Part shown: positions 63,562-64,000 of the stretch, piece after piece
How positions within the stretch are numbered: the first letter of the stretch is position 1
Layout of the letters: each line of letters starts with the position of its first letter
Translations under genes and position numbers: made by a program
Source of the DNA: UBA7916 sp036121365
GTDB lineage: Bacteria; Pseudomonadota; Gammaproteobacteria; Comchoanobacterales; Comchoanobacteraceae
Direction: 5' to 3'
DNA: 64,000 nt
Assembly: GCA_036121365.1 (NCBI GenBank)
Contig: JAZAFR010000007.1
Span: forward strand, 1-64,000
Notes under the pieces: generated by a model
What the model was told of the DNA's origin: nothing
Database searches by the model: none
What the model saw: the letters and a program-made list of their open reading frames with translations, nothing else

Positions 63562-64000
63562 CTATGTTTTAGTAGTGGCCTTTTTTCTATCCTTCCAATT
63601 GGAAATGTTGGTTTGGCGCGAACGCGCTATTGCCAATGCTCCGCTTTCAATGTCTTTTGTGATTACAGATGCTGCTGCGACCATCGCATAACTGGCTACT
63701 TTTACAGGGCCAACCAATGAACTGTTGGCGCCTATGAAAACTCCATCACCTAAGATGGATGTGTGCTTGTTTAGCCCATCATAATTACAATGGATCACCC
63801 CTGCACCGACATTACAGCTGGCTCCAAGCGTTAAATTGCCCAAATAACTTAGGTGCTTTGCCTTGCTTCCTTCCCCCAAGATTGTTTGTTTACTTTCAAC
63901 AAAACAACCTATTTCCGACGCTTTTTTCATTACCGTGCCTTGACGGCAATACGCAAAAGGCCCAACTTTGGCTCCGTTTCCAATTTTACTGTCCTCAATT
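63562..64000 (-). CDS. glmU: GlmU C-terminal acetyltransferase domain (cut by window edge)
   Basis: Partial: the frame continues beyond position 64000. The visible part is the left-handed beta-helix of the bifunctional N-acetylglucosamine-1-phosphate uridyltransferase. Matching blocks: IEDSKIGNGAKVGPFAYCR, SEIGCFVESKQ, AKHLSYLG, GAGVIHCNYDG, FIGANSSLVGPV. An ATG at 63928 is internal and not the start. With glmS it forms the UDP-GlcNAc supply pair. Confidence 0.93.
   Translation of the reverse strand, partial: IEDSKIGNGAKVGPFAYCRQGTVMKKASEIGCFVESKQTILGEGSKAKHLSYLGNLTLGASCNVGAGVIHCNYDGLNKHTSILGDGVFIGANSSLVGPVKVASYAMVAAASVITKDIESGALAIARSRQTNISNWKDRKKATTKT

Noticed and set aside
1..64000. CRISPR arrays, insertion sequences, prophage, tRNA or rRNA genes
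   Set aside because: No regularly spaced repeats, transposase or integrase motifs, or RNA-gene structures were seen in any part of the window.

Overview
The window looks like the replication-origin neighbourhood of a low-GC gammaproteobacterium with a Gram-negative envelope (kdsB, PBP1A, NagZ-like, YidC). Gene content and order resemble host-associated Legionellales-type bacteria: a Com1-like DsbA pair, several large unrecognised membrane proteins, and little operon padding. That taxonomic placement is an inference from protein resemblance; no rRNA or tRNA gene was recognised.

Layout. 0-13 kb: cca, a YadGH-type ABC exporter, a MidA-like methyltransferase, unknown membrane proteins, a CPBP protease, a divergent NagZ, rsmE and PBP1A. 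13.2-21.5 kb: ruvX, then dnaA-dnaN-recF-(dps)-gyrB and yaaA. 21.5-26.4 kb: a gene-poor, AT-rich stretch with seven parS-like sites, a frameshifted FkbM gene and one SDR gene. 26.4-36.4 kb: priA, three paralogous 544-606 aa membrane proteins ending in CPBP (Abi) protease motifs, and a 653 aa unknown protein with an internal repeat. 36.4-41.1 kb: rho-trxA and parB-parA-rsmG-rsmD, all on the minus strand. 41.2-45 kb: ftsY, rpoH and two tandem periplasmic CGYC thiol-disulfide proteins. 45-53.9 kb: mnmG, unknown genes, kdsB, mnmE, yidC, yidD, rnpA and rpmH. 53.9-54.3 kb: probable oriC. 54.3-64 kb: rsmB, def-fmt, an ExeA-like ATPase, parC-tatD, a second DnaA-box cluster, glmS and the 3' part of glmU.

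The ancestral order rpmH-rnpA-yidD-yidC-mnmE / mnmG / rsmG-parA-parB is still readable, but other genes lie between its blocks. dnaA-dnaN-recF-gyrB has moved about 33-40 kb from rpmH and would be transcribed head-on to a fork leaving the proposed oriC. ParB, encoded at 38-39 kb, would load on the parS field at 21.5-26.3 kb, about 30 kb from oriC.

The most unusual content is the tandem family of long CPBP-domain proteins, the one-directional parS field, the two DnaA-box clusters, and a few broken reading frames (FkbM gene, small secreted peptide, remnant at 4.1-4.4 kb). Starts were moved inward from the longest frame wherever a Shine-Dalgarno (SD) sequence or a promoter made this necessary (yaaA, rpoH, mnmG, mnmE, yidD, def, parC, tatD, glmS and others).
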